Positions 8,593-17,293 of a DNA stretch of 64,000 bases are shown one piece after another. Source of the DNA: Paenibacillus barcinonensis (GTDB lineage Bacteria > Bacillota > Bacilli > Paenibacillales > Paenibacillaceae). The stretch covers positions 1-64,000 of the forward strand of contig NZ_QJSW01000022.1 of the NCBI RefSeq assembly GCF_003217495.1, written 5' to 3'. The notes beneath the pieces are model-generated. The model had not been told where the DNA came from, made no database searches, and worked only from the letters and a program-made list of their open reading frames with translations. The first letter of the stretch is position 1; each line of letters opens with the position of its first letter. A program made the position numbers and the translations under genes.

Positions 8593-9903
8593 TTAGTAGT
8601 AACTGCTGCTTTCCACAAACTCAAACTCGAAATCGCCAATACGCACAATGGTGCCTTCAACTGCGCCCCGTTTACGAAGCTCATCATCCACACCCATGTA
8701 CCGAAGCGTACGTGCCAGCTTCAGAATAGCTTCATGCGAGTTCAACTGCATACGTTTCATCATGCGGTCAATCTTGGCACTTTCCACGATGAAGGTATCG
8801 TTCTCACGCACAATACGGAAGCCCTCGTCTTCTTTCTTCTCCAGGCTGTAGACCTTGCGCTCTGAAAGCTCTGCAACTTCCGCCACCTCAGGCTCATCTG
8901 GAATCTGATCCAGCAAATCAGCCGCGCGGTAGAGCAGCTCCTGAATGCCCTGACGTGTCAGCGACGATATAGGCATCACTTCAATATCTGGCTTCACCTC
9001 ACGCACCTGCTGCAAAAATTGCTCCAGGTTGGCTTCGGATTCCGGCATATCCATCTTGTTCGCAGCAACCACCTGCGGTCTCTCGGCGAGCACCGGATTG
9101 TACAGTCTCAGCTCATCATTGATTTTCTGCCAGTCCTCGAAAGGATCACGTCCTTCTGAACCGGACATATCCACAACGTGAATGATAACCCGTGTCCGTT
9201 CAACATGTCGCAGAAATTCATGTCCAAGTCCCACACCCTCATGCGCACCTTCAATCAGACCCGGCAAATCGGCCATCACAAAGCTGCGGCCCTCACCCAC
9301 ATCAACGACACCCAGGTTCGGTGTAATTGTCGTAAAATGGTAGGCTCCAATCTTCGGCTTGGCTGCCGACACCACGGACAGCAATGTAGATTTCCCTACG
9401 CTCGGGAACCCGACCAGACCGACATCCGCCATCACTTTGAGCTCAAGCACAATATAACGCTCTTCGCCTTCTTCACCATTCTCTGCAAGCTCAGGTGCAG
9501 GGTTTCTCGGCGTTGCAAAACGAATGTTGCCACGACCACCACGACCACCTTTGGCAACAACGACCTGCTGACCATGACGTGTCAGATCGGCAAGCACTTC
9601 GCCACTGTCCTCATCCACGATAACTGTACCTGGCGGGATACGCACAATCATATTTTCCGCATTTGCACCATGCTGGCTTTTGTTTCGTCCCTTTTCCCCA
9701 CGCGGGGCTTTAAAGTGACGCTGATAACGAAAGTCCATTAACGTGCGCAAACCTTCATCTACCCGGAAAATAATATCAGCCCCACGGCCGCCATCGCCGC
9801 CCGCCGGACCACCCTCTGGTACATACTTTTCGCGACGGAAAGAGACAATACCGTCTCCCCCATCTCCGGCTTTTACATAAATCTTCGCTTTATCAACAAA
9901 CAT
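8593..9903 (-). CDS. obg: GTPase Obg, ribosome assembly and stress
   Basis: 436 aa. An essential GTPase that binds the 50S subunit; in B. subtilis it is also needed for sporulation and the general stress response. The glycine-rich N-terminal Obg fold covers about residues 1-158, the G domain has GFPSVGKSTLL (G1), DLPGLIEGA (G3) and NKMD (G4), and the C-terminal OCT domain covers about 350-430. All three domains are intact. It lies 16 bases after spo0B, the same pair as in B. subtilis, and uses a ribosome site GAAGAAGGGG before ATG. Confidence 0.98.
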   Translation of the reverse strand: MFVDKAKIYVKAGDGGDGIVSFRREKYVPEGGPAGGDGGRGADIIFRVDEGLRTLMDFRYQRHFKAPRGEKGRNKSQHGANAENMIVRIPPGTVIVDEDSGEVLADLTRHGQQVVVAKGGRGGRGNIRFATPRNPAPELAENGEEGEERYIVLELKVMADVGLVGFPSVGKSTLLSVVSAAKPKIGAYHFTTITPNLGVVDVGEGRSFVMADLPGLIEGAHEGVGLGHEFLRHVERTRVIIHVVDMSGSEGRDPFEDWQKINDELRLYNPVLAERPQVVAANKMDMPESEANLEQFLQQVREVKPDIEVMPISSLTRQGIQELLYRAADLLDQIPDEPEVAEVAELSERKVYSLEKKEDEGFRIVRENDTFIVESAKIDRMMKRMQLNSHEAILKLARTLRYMGVDDELRKRGAVEGTIVRIGDFEFEFVESSSYY

Positions 9904-9919
9904 TGGTTACCCCTTCTTC

Positions 9920-10657
9920 CTATATTCCACAAGGCATTCTGAATTGTATAAACGCGTCCTCAGACGGAATGTGCTCCGTTCTGACTTTTTTACCTTTGAG
10001 TACGGCATTAAGCTGCCGCAGCGTTTCTGGATCAAGAGTCTGATCCCCTTCCAGTCGAACGACTACATCTCCATGATCCTGCCCGAAGTTCAAGGTCAGT
10101 TTGCGAACCTCTCCCCAAGACGACCGGCCGCCGCCATATTGATAGGCCCGAATTGCATCCGCAATCGCCCCCGTTAGCGACTCGCCATCCTCGGGAGAGA
10201 CCAGAGCACTGAGCTGCAACTCTTCTTCCACTTGCACATGCAATTCCAGAGCAACTCCACTAGCCCGGAAAGACTGTAAGTAAAATACGAGAGAAGGAAT
10301 ACCCAGTTTGGATATCCGACTTTCCTCTGTGACCCGCTCCTTTATTCTTTCCACGCATTGCAGGGATTTATCAAGCTTGCCCAGTCTGAGATATCCATAT
10401 AACACCTGAAGATCGTTCATCCAGTCATGCCGATGATGATTTAATGAAGCTATTGCAGTTTTTTCCATGGATTGTATGATGTTTTTGTGTACCGCCTCCG
10501 CCTGTCGCTTCAGCGCATATGCAGAAATGAACATCGCCACAACCGACCACAACGCACACACGATACTCGCGAAGGGCGCCGGATACAGCATAACAAAAAC
10601 CAAAGGAATCACAAGCGAACATGCCGCAATCCACGGCACTCTTTTCCAGGATTTCAT
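9920..10657 (-). CDS. spo0B: Sporulation phosphotransferase Spo0B, with N-terminal membrane segments
   Basis: 245 aa. The phosphorelay protein that passes phosphate from Spo0F to Spo0A. The helical-hairpin motif NHHRHDWMNDLQVLYGYL carries the phospho-accepting histidine, His77 by alignment with the RHDW motif of B. subtilis Spo0B. The C-terminal part (about 130-240) is the degenerate kinase-like domain without ATP-binding boxes. Residues about 8-25 and 29-48 form two hydrophobic helices, which B. subtilis Spo0B lacks, so this protein is probably membrane-attached. The start is ATG at 10655-10657 after GGGGAGAAGCC; a longer frame to 10717 has no ribosome site. It is cotranscribed with obg. Confidence 0.9.
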   Translation of the reverse strand: MKSWKRVPWIAACSLVIPLVFVMLYPAPFASIVCALWSVVAMFISAYALKRQAEAVHKNIIQSMEKTAIASLNHHRHDWMNDLQVLYGYLRLGKLDKSLQCVERIKERVTEESRISKLGIPSLVFYLQSFRASGVALELHVQVEEELQLSALVSPEDGESLTGAIADAIRAYQYGGGRSSWGEVRKLTLNFGQDHGDVVVRLEGDQTLDPETLRQLNAVLKGKKVRTEHIPSEDAFIQFRMPCGI

Positions 10658-10756
10658 GGCTTCTCCCCGTTCTACAAATCTCGGTTGGTCTAAACCCACC
10701 GTAACCCAGTATAACATGTCTTTTCTGCCAGTTCATTAAAGAATGCTCACCGAATG

Positions 10757-10788
10757 CAAAAAACCTCCGGCAAAAATGCCGAAGGCTC
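10757..10788 (-). terminator. Terminator between rpmA and spo0B
   Basis: The minus-strand hairpin CCTTCGGCA-TTTT-TGCCGGAGG is followed by six T residues. It separates the rplU-prp-rpmA ribosomal unit from spo0B-obg, so spo0B-obg is either read through at a low level or has its own promoter within 10660-10755. Confidence 0.92.
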
Positions 10789-10807
10789 CTTAGGCGGAAT
10801 GCCGATA

Positions 10808-11119
10808 TTAAGCTTCTACTGCAGCTGCTACAGGAGCAACGTCTACAGGGTAGATGCTTACTTTTTTACGATCGCGACCCCAACGTTCGAATTTAACAAC
10901 GCCGTCGATTTTCGCGAACAAAGTGTCATCTTTACCGATGCCCACGTTTGTTCCTGGGTGAATTTTCGTTCCGCGTTGGCGAACGAGAATGCTACCACCA
11001 GTTACAGTTTGGCCATCTGCACGTTTAACACCCAGACGTTGTGCATTACTGTCACGTCCGTTCTTCGTAGAACCTACACCTTTTTTCGATGCGAACAACT
11101 GAAGATTTAATTTCAACAT
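10808..11119 (-). CDS. rpmA: Ribosomal protein bL27, with cleavable N-terminal extension
   Basis: 103 aa. A 50S protein whose N-terminal tail reaches the peptidyl-transferase centre. The first residues MLKLNLQLF-ASKKGVGSTKNG carry the Firmicutes extension removed by the Prp protease before assembly. The cleavage is expected after Phe9. The prp gene is directly upstream. The ribosome site AAGGAGG lies 11 bases before the ATG. Confidence 0.98.
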   Translation of the reverse strand: MLKLNLQLFASKKGVGSTKNGRDSNAQRLGVKRADGQTVTGGSILVRQRGTKIHPGTNVGIGKDDTLFAKIDGVVKFERWGRDRKKVSIYPVDVAPVAAAVEA

Positions 11120-11142
11120 GATTGGTTTTCCTCCTTCTTGAC

Positions 11143-11472
11143 TTATTGGTGCTGCTGTATTTGAATATACTTCCCGTATGACTCTTCAATATTAGAGAGC
11201 ATAACTACCATGGATTCGAGCAACAGCTGTACCTGAGAAAAAGTTTCTCCTTTTTTCAGCACCGGCAAAGAACCGCTTAGAAAGCCATTCTTCATCTTGG
11301 CATCCATCTCGACACCAGTCAATGCCTCAATCGAGTTCACCGTACCTACCGTTACAGCAGATACCCCGGCACATACGATATCTTCTCCCCGCTTGGCAAA
11401 ATTAGCATGCCCTTCGATGGAAAAGCGTTCGATGTTCCTGTCCTCATCACGAAAGATTTGAACGATAATCAC
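11143..11472 (-). CDS. prp: Ribosomal processing cysteine protease Prp (YsxB)
   Basis: 109 aa. The protease removes the N-terminal extension of L27. Its catalytic pair His22 (GHANFA) and Cys34 (DIVCAGVSA) is visible and matches the family. The gene sits between rplU (14-base gap) and rpmA (23-base gap), the conserved Firmicutes order. Size and motifs indicate an intact enzyme. Confidence 0.95.
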   Translation of the reverse strand: MIIVQIFRDEDRNIERFSIEGHANFAKRGEDIVCAGVSAVTVGTVNSIEALTGVEMDAKMKNGFLSGSLPVLKKGETFSQVQLLLESMVVMLSNIEESYGKYIQIQQHQ

Positions 11473-11485
11473 TTATCGCACCTTC

Positions 11486-11797
11486 TTACGCTTGGATTTT
11501 TTCGATAGTTACTTTAGTGTACGGTTGACGGTGACCTTGCTTCACATGGTAGTTCTTTTTCGGTTTGTATTTGTATACAACAACCTTTTGACCTTTGCCA
11601 TGTTTCTCCACTTTAGCCGTTACAGTAGCTCCGGAAACCAATGGTGTACCTGCTGTCAAACCTTGATCGTTAGATACAGCCAGGACACGGTCGAACGTTA
11701 CGCTTTCGCCGTCGTTCGCATTCAATTTCTCGATGAACAGAACATCGCCCTCTTGGACTTTGTACTGTTTGCCGCCTGTTTCAATAATTGCGTACAT
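11486..11797 (-). CDS. rplU: Ribosomal protein bL21
   Basis: 103 aa 50S protein. The N-terminal MYAIIETGGKQYKVQEGD and the C-terminal GHRQPYTKVTI segments are family signatures. The ribosome site AGGAGG is followed by TGCAAGGCAA before the ATG. It is the first gene of rplU-prp-rpmA and has an L21-type leader upstream. Confidence 0.98.
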   Translation of the reverse strand: MYAIIETGGKQYKVQEGDVLFIEKLNANDGESVTFDRVLAVSNDQGLTAGTPLVSGATVTAKVEKHGKGQKVVVYKYKPKKNYHVKQGHRQPYTKVTIEKIQA

Positions 11798-11920
11798 TTG
11801 CCTTGCACCTCCTCATGTCTCAGACTCGCCCGGTCTCAGGTGACAGCGCCTTGCGGAACTGTTCTTGTACCCGGCCAGTGCGGTTACAGCATGTGCAAGA
11901 CCTATTGGCTAAACACATAC
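11798..11920 (-). promoter_or_regulatory. L21 leader RNA (candidate ribosomal protein leader)
   Basis: About 120 untranslated bases lie between the rplU promoter and the rplU start. They contain several short inverted repeats: GGTCTTGCACATGCTG, a CCGGGTAC/GTTCCGCAAGGCGC segment, and a hairpin CTGAGACCGGGCGAGTCTGAG just before the ribosome site. Rfam describes an L21 leader in this position in Bacilli that is thought to give autoregulation. The covariance model was not run, so the assignment rests on position and visible hairpins. Confidence 0.6.
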
Positions 11921-11926
11921 TTGATG

Positions 11927-11955
11927 ATTATATCATGCAGCATATCAAAAATCAA
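11927..11955 (-). promoter_or_regulatory. rplU-prp-rpmA promoter
   Basis: On the minus strand -35 TTGATT (11950-11955) and a perfect -10 TATAAT (11927-11932) are 17 bases apart. The -35 box overlaps the last codons of rng (stop at 11952). Confidence 0.8.
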
Positions 11956-13202
11956 TGCAAAGGTGAAATATATCTTTTCCCCGTCCCATGACAGGAGGAA
12001 CAAGCCTCAACATAAGGGAGCGTGCTCTCTTCTCTTACCTTCTTACGTGTTAATTCAAGCAGTCCCAGCTTGGTCCATCCCAGAACAAATGCTTTGGTTC
12101 GGTCCTTGCGCAACTCCTGCTCCAGTGCGGCTGCCACTTCATGCCGGTTCGCTGCCTCTTCCATATCAATAAAATCGACAATAATCATGCCCCCGATATC
12201 CCGCAGTCGCATTAACCGGGCAATCTCCACTGCGGCCTGCATGTTCGTTTCCGTGACCGTCTCTTCCAGACTATCTCCGCCTGAGCCTGTATATTTGCCC
12301 GTATTCACATCAATTACCGTCAATGCTTCCGTATGATCAATGACGATATAACCGCCTCCAGGCAGCCAGACTTTGCGAGCAAAATCTCTGATCAGCTGTT
12401 CCTGCACGCCATATGCGTCAAAGATAGATTCAGTTCCTGAATACACCCGAACTCTGGGCTCATCACCCGGACAGATCTCCTCCAGCAGCGCGCGAATCGC
12501 TTGGGCTTGGGCTTCACTGTCTGTAATTACCTCGTCACTTCCAGGTGTGTACACATCACGAATGACCCGCTGAATCATGCTTTGATCACGGTGCAGCAGA
12601 CTGGGAGAAGGCAGACTGTCCGCTTTTTCCCGGATCAGAAGCCACTGTGAGCGAAGAGTCTCCAAATCAGTCCGAATTGCCTCGTGCTGCTCCTCTGCAG
12701 AAACGGTACGAATAATCAGTCCTTCTTCATCCCGGCAAAGCTGTTCACCGAGCGCTTTGAGGCGAGAACGATCACCCTCCCTGGCGATTTTCTTCGAAAC
12801 TGCAATATATCCTGCTACCGGCATGTAAACAAGCCAGCGGCCCGGAAGTGAATAATGCGTAGTCACCCGGGCTCCCTTGCTTCCTACCGGTTCCTTGAGA
12901 ACCTGCACGATGATTTCCTGACCCGGTCGCAACAGTTCCGAGATCGAAGGTTTTATCTTGGGCTGCTTCTCCAGATGAGGATGGAGCACATCGTCCACAT
13001 ACAGAAATGCATTTTTTTTCTGACCGATATCTACAAAGGCAGCCTGCATACCTGGCAACACATTGACTACCCGCCCCTTGAAAAAGGAGCCTAGCAGCCC
13101 GCGCTCACGTGTACGCTCTGCCGTGAATTCCACAGCTTTGCCTTCTTCCAGAAGCGCCATTTGCATGAGGTTATGTTCATTATGTACGATCATTTGTTTC
13201 AT
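11952..13202 (-). CDS. rng: Ribonuclease E/G family endoribonuclease
   Basis: 416 aa. A single-strand-specific endoribonuclease involved in rRNA and mRNA processing. The S1 RNA-binding segment covers about residues 35-115 (GSFFKGRVVNVLPGMQAAFVD). The catalytic Asp residues lie in VIDVNTGKY and IIVDFIDME. The C-terminal CSSCHGTG is the zinc-link-like motif of RNase E/G. It is the short, RNase G-like form without a scaffold tail. The start is the ATG at 13200-13202 after AGAGGTGAAGCC; a 7-residue longer version is less likely. B. subtilis lacks this enzyme, but it is common in Paenibacillus and clostridia next to rplU. Confidence 0.93.
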   Translation of the reverse strand: MKQMIVHNEHNLMQMALLEEGKAVEFTAERTRERGLLGSFFKGRVVNVLPGMQAAFVDIGQKKNAFLYVDDVLHPHLEKQPKIKPSISELLRPGQEIIVQVLKEPVGSKGARVTTHYSLPGRWLVYMPVAGYIAVSKKIAREGDRSRLKALGEQLCRDEEGLIIRTVSAEEQHEAIRTDLETLRSQWLLIREKADSLPSPSLLHRDQSMIQRVIRDVYTPGSDEVITDSEAQAQAIRALLEEICPGDEPRVRVYSGTESIFDAYGVQEQLIRDFARKVWLPGGGYIVIDHTEALTVIDVNTGKYTGSGGDSLEETVTETNMQAAVEIARLMRLRDIGGMIIVDFIDMEEAANRHEVAAALEQELRKDRTKAFVLGWTKLGLLELTRKKVREESTLPYVEACSSCHGTGKRYISPLH

Positions 13203-13309
13203 GGCTTCACCTCTAGAAGACACTTCAATTCATCCACATCCATTTCATATTATAGGCCCTTCCCGAAGTACAAGAATTACCCCGTTTCAGAACAGGCTTA
13301 TCAGCGACA

Positions 13310-14170
13310 TTAGCGCTTATCCATATTTTGTTGAAAATAGGAGCCTATCACGCGCTGCTCCGGCAAAACGGCCATCACACGTCCCTGTTTATTCATAACA
13401 TATACCATATGATACCTCTCTCTTTTTAATAGACGCAAAATAGTGTCCAAAGGTTTCGCCGGAAACGAGATTATTGGCTGAGCCAAACTGCCCGCGGCAG
13501 CATGCCTTACAAAGACAGCCTCTCGATTCATAAGAAAACGAATAAAACGATAGGGCACATTCCGATAATCCGTCACATTGGAGTAAAATAAAAAAAGACC
13601 GATTAATAAAATGTTTAGCGGGAGCCCATAATCACCGGCAAACCATCTGCTGAATGCAACCAAAATAACCCCTGCGCTACACAGGATGCTGATGCGATAG
13701 GACCACATAAGTGTTATATAATACGGAGCCCACAGGCTGACCAGGGCTTGTACGATTTTCCCTCCATCCAGAGGTAACACCGGCAGCAGATTAAACAAAG
13801 CGATGAGCATGTTGGCTTGTATGACATAATCCAGAAATACCGGATCACCCATCTGAAAATAACGCAGCAGTATAACCATGCCAACCATCAGCAGGTTTTG
13901 CAATGGGCCTGCCAAGGCAATTGCGATTTCGCGATAAGCGGTGAGTTTGCCCCCATCTTCAATGACCGCCACTCCACCAAAGGGAAGCATCTGTATGGAT
14001 TGCACACGACAACCCAGCAGGGCTGCCGCGGCAGCATGTCCGCATTCGTGAATAAATACAATCGCAAACAGCGTAATCAACTCAATAAAATGTCCTGTGA
14101 GCAGAGAGGTCATCATGATGATCACAAAAAAAGGGTGAAGCGAGATGCGCACCCCCCATACCCTAATCAA
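13310..14170 (-). CDS. spoIVFB: Intramembrane metalloprotease SpoIVFB (pro-sigma-K protease)
   Basis: 286 aa M50 site-2 protease. The zinc site HECGH is at residues 41-45 inside a membrane helix, with the second motif LPLDGG (Asp135) in another. About five to six membrane segments are followed by a CBS-like C-terminal part (about 200-286). In B. subtilis it cleaves pro-sigma-K in the mother cell under control of SpoIVFA. The favoured start is TTG at 14168-14170, 9 bases after GGAAG and overlapping the spoIVFA stop by 8 bases. An upstream TTG at 14179 is possible. It follows spoIVFA, so synthesis is coupled with its inhibitor. Confidence 0.9.
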   Translation of the reverse strand: MIRVWGVRISLHPFFVIIMMTSLLTGHFIELITLFAIVFIHECGHAAAAALLGCRVQSIQMLPFGGVAVIEDGGKLTAYREIAIALAGPLQNLLMVGMVILLRYFQMGDPVFLDYVIQANMLIALFNLLPVLPLDGGKIVQALVSLWAPYYITLMWSYRISILCSAGVILVAFSRWFAGDYGLPLNILLIGLFLFYSNVTDYRNVPYRFIRFLMNREAVFVRHAAAGSLAQPIISFPAKPLDTILRLLKRERYHMVYVMNKQGRVMAVLPEQRVIGSYFQQNMDKR

Positions 14171-15011
14171 GGGCGACAACTTCCGCAGGGTCCACGTACT
14201 CTTCTCCTTCTTTTATCGCAAAATATAGCGTAGCCGGCCGTTCACTGCTTCCAGCCTTGAGACTGCCTACACGGTTCCCCGCTTCGACCCAGTCGTTCAC
14301 CTGAACCTCACTATCCTTTAATCGACCGTATATCGCCGTCACCTTATCCGCATGCTGTATCACCACCGTGTACCCGCTCTGTACATCTCCAATCACCTCA
14401 AGCACTCGACCAGCTCCTGAACTGACCACCTGCACAAGCCCTCCCGCAGCTGTAGCATCAGGAACGATCTCAATGCCCTTCATGCTCAGGGCAAACGGCT
14501 GAACTATCGTTCCTGACACCGGTTTGCCGAGCAGTTGCCTTATCCCTGAGCCGTTCACCGCATCCGTTGTATGGCCCAGCACAGGCAGGAAGGAAGGAGT
14601 CCCCCCGAAATTTCGTTCATACCACGCTGCCGTTGCTGCAAAATCCATATCATTATGCAACGCCTCGGCAATAACACTTTTGGGCGCTACCGTCCATGAT
14701 GCATTCAACTGAAACAACCCCCATACGCCAGCAAAAATAACTGCACTCACCATCGTTCGCCGAAGCAATGATCGAAAAATATTAAAGCTGGAGTGTCCTG
14801 GAGAGCTAAAGTGTCCATTTTCCTTTTTCCACAGCCACTCCGGATCTCTCTCCTGCGGTTCCTCAACAACAAACGGTCTCGGCCGAATGCTCTCATTCCT
14901 TTCGCTACGAGGAGCAGACTTCTGTTCCTGTATGATCTCTTGCACTGCCCCATCCATCAGACGCCGAATTCGCTCTTCTCTTCTCTGCTTGATTCTCCGT
15001 TTCGTATTCAT
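14163..15011 (-). CDS. spoIVFA: SpoIVFA-like regulator with degenerate M23 (LytM) domain
   Basis: 282 aa. A charged N-terminal cytoplasmic part (about 1-85) is followed by one membrane helix (about 88-108) and an extracytoplasmic M23 fold (about 190-280). The M23 metal ligands are missing: the usual HxH motif reads LYFAIK. The domain is therefore likely a non-catalytic binding module. SpoIVFA holds SpoIVFB inactive in the forespore outer membrane until SpoIVB cleaves it; the position directly before spoIVFB supports this. The start is ATG at 15009-15011 with GGGAGGATATGTC upstream. Confidence 0.85.
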   Translation of the reverse strand: MNTKRRIKQRREERIRRLMDGAVQEIIQEQKSAPRSERNESIRPRPFVVEEPQERDPEWLWKKENGHFSSPGHSSFNIFRSLLRRTMVSAVIFAGVWGLFQLNASWTVAPKSVIAEALHNDMDFAATAAWYERNFGGTPSFLPVLGHTTDAVNGSGIRQLLGKPVSGTIVQPFALSMKGIEIVPDATAAGGLVQVVSSGAGRVLEVIGDVQSGYTVVIQHADKVTAIYGRLKDSEVQVNDWVEAGNRVGSLKAGSSERPATLYFAIKEGEEYVDPAEVVALD

Positions 15012-15121
15012 GACATATCCTCCCACTGAGGCTTGTTTACTACATCCTATGAGTTACGAGCAGAGAATATGAACAAGCCTTGGTTAGTTCCTAAATAAAG
15101 CGCAGATTGAAGAAGAAAAAA

Positions 15122-15152
15122 CAAAAAAAGCCGGGCACAAGGCCTCGGCTAC
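15122..15152 (-). terminator. Terminator after minD
   Basis: The minus-strand hairpin AGCCGAGGC-CTT-GTGCCCGGCT is followed by seven T residues, 73 bases past the minD stop. It separates the mreBCD-minCD genes from spoIVFA-spoIVFB. Confidence 0.85.
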
Positions 15153-15224
15153 AACACGCTACATATCAATCTGTTTGCTCCATAGCAATAATGTCTCTTA
15201 AACATTCTCAATACACTTTAGATG

Positions 15225-16019
15225 TCAGCCCATTCCAAAAAACTTTTTGAAGCGGGAAAATGCACCCTTCTTCTGCTCCATCTGCATTAACGGTACCGTG
15301 TCACCGAGAATGCGTCTTGCAATGTTACGATATGCAATCGCCGCAAGTGAATCCGGGTTCATTACGGTTGGTTCACCTGAATTGGCAGCCTTGATAACAA
15401 GTTCATCATCTGGCACAATACCAATCAAGTCAATATTAAGTACTTGTAAAATGCCATCAATATCCAGCATATCACCTGATTTCACCATGTTGTTGCGAAT
15501 CCGGTTCACGACCAGCTTCGGTGACTGGATGTGTGAACTTTCAAGCAATCCGATAACACGGTCCGCATCACGTACTGCTGCATTCTCCGGTGTAGTGACA
15601 ACGATGGCCTGATCTGCTCCTGCTACAGCATTTTTGAATCCCTGCTCTATACCAGCCGGGCAATCAATAATGACGTACTCAAAATCTTTTTTCAGTTCAA
15701 GGATAATATCCTTCACCTGTTCTGGCGATACAGAGTTTTTGTCTCTCGTCTGCGCTGCAGGCAGCATGTATAATTCTTCGAAACGCTTGTCCTTCACCAA
15801 CGCCTGATTCAGACGGCAACGGCCGTCCGCAACATCGCACAGATCGTAAATAATACGGTTCTCGAGTCCCATCACGACATCCAGATTACGCAGGCCGATA
15901 TCCGTATCGACCAGACAAACCTTTTTGCCAAGCAGCGCCAGCGCTGTCCCGATGTTTGCCGAGGTGGTTGTTTTACCCACGCCGCCTTTACCCGAAGTGA
16001 TCACGATCGCCTCTCCCAT
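15225..16019 (-). CDS. minD: Septum site-determining ATPase MinD
   Basis: 264 aa deviant-Walker ATPase that recruits MinC to the membrane and keeps division at mid-cell. The deviant Walker A KGGVGKTT is at residues about 10-17, with YVIIDCPAG as Walker B. The C-terminal amphipathic helix (about 250-264, FSRFKKFFGMG) is the membrane-targeting sequence. It starts 3 bases after the minC stop, forming one unit. Confidence 0.98.
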   Translation of the reverse strand: MGEAIVITSGKGGVGKTTTSANIGTALALLGKKVCLVDTDIGLRNLDVVMGLENRIIYDLCDVADGRCRLNQALVKDKRFEELYMLPAAQTRDKNSVSPEQVKDIILELKKDFEYVIIDCPAGIEQGFKNAVAGADQAIVVTTPENAAVRDADRVIGLLESSHIQSPKLVVNRIRNNMVKSGDMLDIDGILQVLNIDLIGIVPDDELVIKAANSGEPTVMNPDSLAAIAYRNIARRILGDTVPLMQMEQKKGAFSRFKKFFGMG

Positions 16020-16022
16020 GAG

Positions 16023-16685
16023 CTACACTCCTTTAAACACATTAAAATCTCGGCGCAACCGAACGATATTGCTCATCTTGTCGATTTGCATCTGATTGTC
16101 CTGCAAATAAGCAAATTCCATCCCGGTTTCACGACTCTCCCATTCATCCGGAGGACGACTGATGACATCTGCAATACGCAGCTGTGTCGGTGCAAAGACC
16201 GATGCGGCAATAATCGCTTCCTCGTCCCCGCTGATTCCTGCATGAGCCATACCTCTGAGTGAACCCAAAATATATATATCCCCAGTACACGTCACCGTGC
16301 CCCCTGGATTGATATCTCCAAGAAACAGGAGATTACCCTCATGATGAAGCACCTGTCCAGATCGTACCATGCCGCACATCGTCATAATCGGCGGGGGACC
16401 TTTGACCTCCTCTACCAGAGCAGGCGAGTCGATGGAGCGAATCAGCAGATTACCTTTTTGCTTCAGAATATCAAGTATCTCTTCCTTCTGCTCTTCCGTA
16501 ATTTCTCGCGCTCCCAGCTTGATATCCACATGAACAATCGGTCCGGTCAAAATATTTTGATGGCTGTGTTCCAGCTTATAGCGGAGCTCATAGAGCAGTT
16601 CCTCGAATTCACATTGATCGTCCAACAGGAAAACCAAGCCGTCTCGGATGCCTTTAATCGTTACGTGATTCGATTTTACCGTCAT
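16023..16685 (-). CDS. minC: Septum site-determining protein MinC
   Basis: 220 aa FtsZ inhibitor. The N-terminal domain covers about residues 1-105 and the C-terminal beta-helix (about 115-215) contains GGTVTCTGDIYILGSLRGMAHAG, the conserved MinC signature. The ATG has the ribosome site GGGAGGGACAGGCTT upstream. It is encoded between mreD and minD, as in B. subtilis. Confidence 0.97.
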   Translation of the reverse strand: MTVKSNHVTIKGIRDGLVFLLDDQCEFEELLYELRYKLEHSHQNILTGPIVHVDIKLGAREITEEQKEEILDILKQKGNLLIRSIDSPALVEEVKGPPPIMTMCGMVRSGQVLHHEGNLLFLGDINPGGTVTCTGDIYILGSLRGMAHAGISGDEEAIIAASVFAPTQLRIADVISRPPDEWESRETGMEFAYLQDNQMQIDKMSNIVRLRRDFNVFKGV

Positions 16686-16759
16686 AAGCCTGTCCCTCCC
16701 ATCTCATTACATTTCGTGCCCCGGTTCCCAAGTTCCTGCTTCCTGCTCCACAAATGTCA

Positions 16760-17293
16760 TCATGCAGGCTCGGCAGTCTTGCTTCTCGGCTTGCCGATCT
16801 TCTCCAGCTGTTTGCGCAACGGGACATAGATGATCAGGGCAAACACAAAGTGAACAAACAGATTAGGGATCATGTATTCAATCAGTGCCCAGTCAAAGGT
16901 CACATGATTAAGCTGGAAAAGCTTGTACAGGAAAAATAATATTGTATCATTCAGCAAGCTCCCCAGAAGTACGACTGAAACCATAATCGGCATCGGTGCA
17001 CGGGGCGCTTGAAAAATGAGCCCCATAACATAAGCAGACAACCCCATGGAGAAGCCGTATGGTCCAATCATCTCCCCGTAGAAGACAACGTCATGCAGCA
17101 GTCCAAACAAGATGCCCAGCACAAGAGCTGTATGCCGGTGATAATACACAGCAAAGAACAAAATAACGACATAGACCAGATTAGCTGAAATGCGCATCTG
17201 CCAGGCCGAAGGAATAATCTGCGGCAGGATCGTTCCTTCAGCAATAAACAGAACGAACAGTAACAGAAACAGAACCTGTTTGCGCGTCACCAT
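16760..17293 (-). CDS. mreD: Rod shape-determining membrane protein MreD
   Basis: 177 aa with five to six hydrophobic segments and almost no soluble domain, typical of MreD, which links the MreB filament system with cell-wall synthesis enzymes. The start ATG overlaps the last base of the mreC stop. The charged C-terminal tail (PRSKTAEPA) is cytoplasmic. It is followed by minC after 74 bases. Confidence 0.93.
   Translation of the reverse strand: MVTRKQVLFLLLFVLFIAEGTILPQIIPSAWQMRISANLVYVVILFFAVYYHRHTALVLGILFGLLHDVVFYGEMIGPYGFSMGLSAYVMGLIFQAPRAPMPIMVSVVLLGSLLNDTILFFLYKLFQLNHVTFDWALIEYMIPNLFVHFVFALIIYVPLRKQLEKIGKPRSKTAEPA

Noticed and set aside
14163..15011. Active M23 endopeptidase
   Set aside because: The metal-binding His residues are absent (LYFAIK in place of the HxH motif), and the position before spoIVFB indicates a regulatory SpoIVFA.
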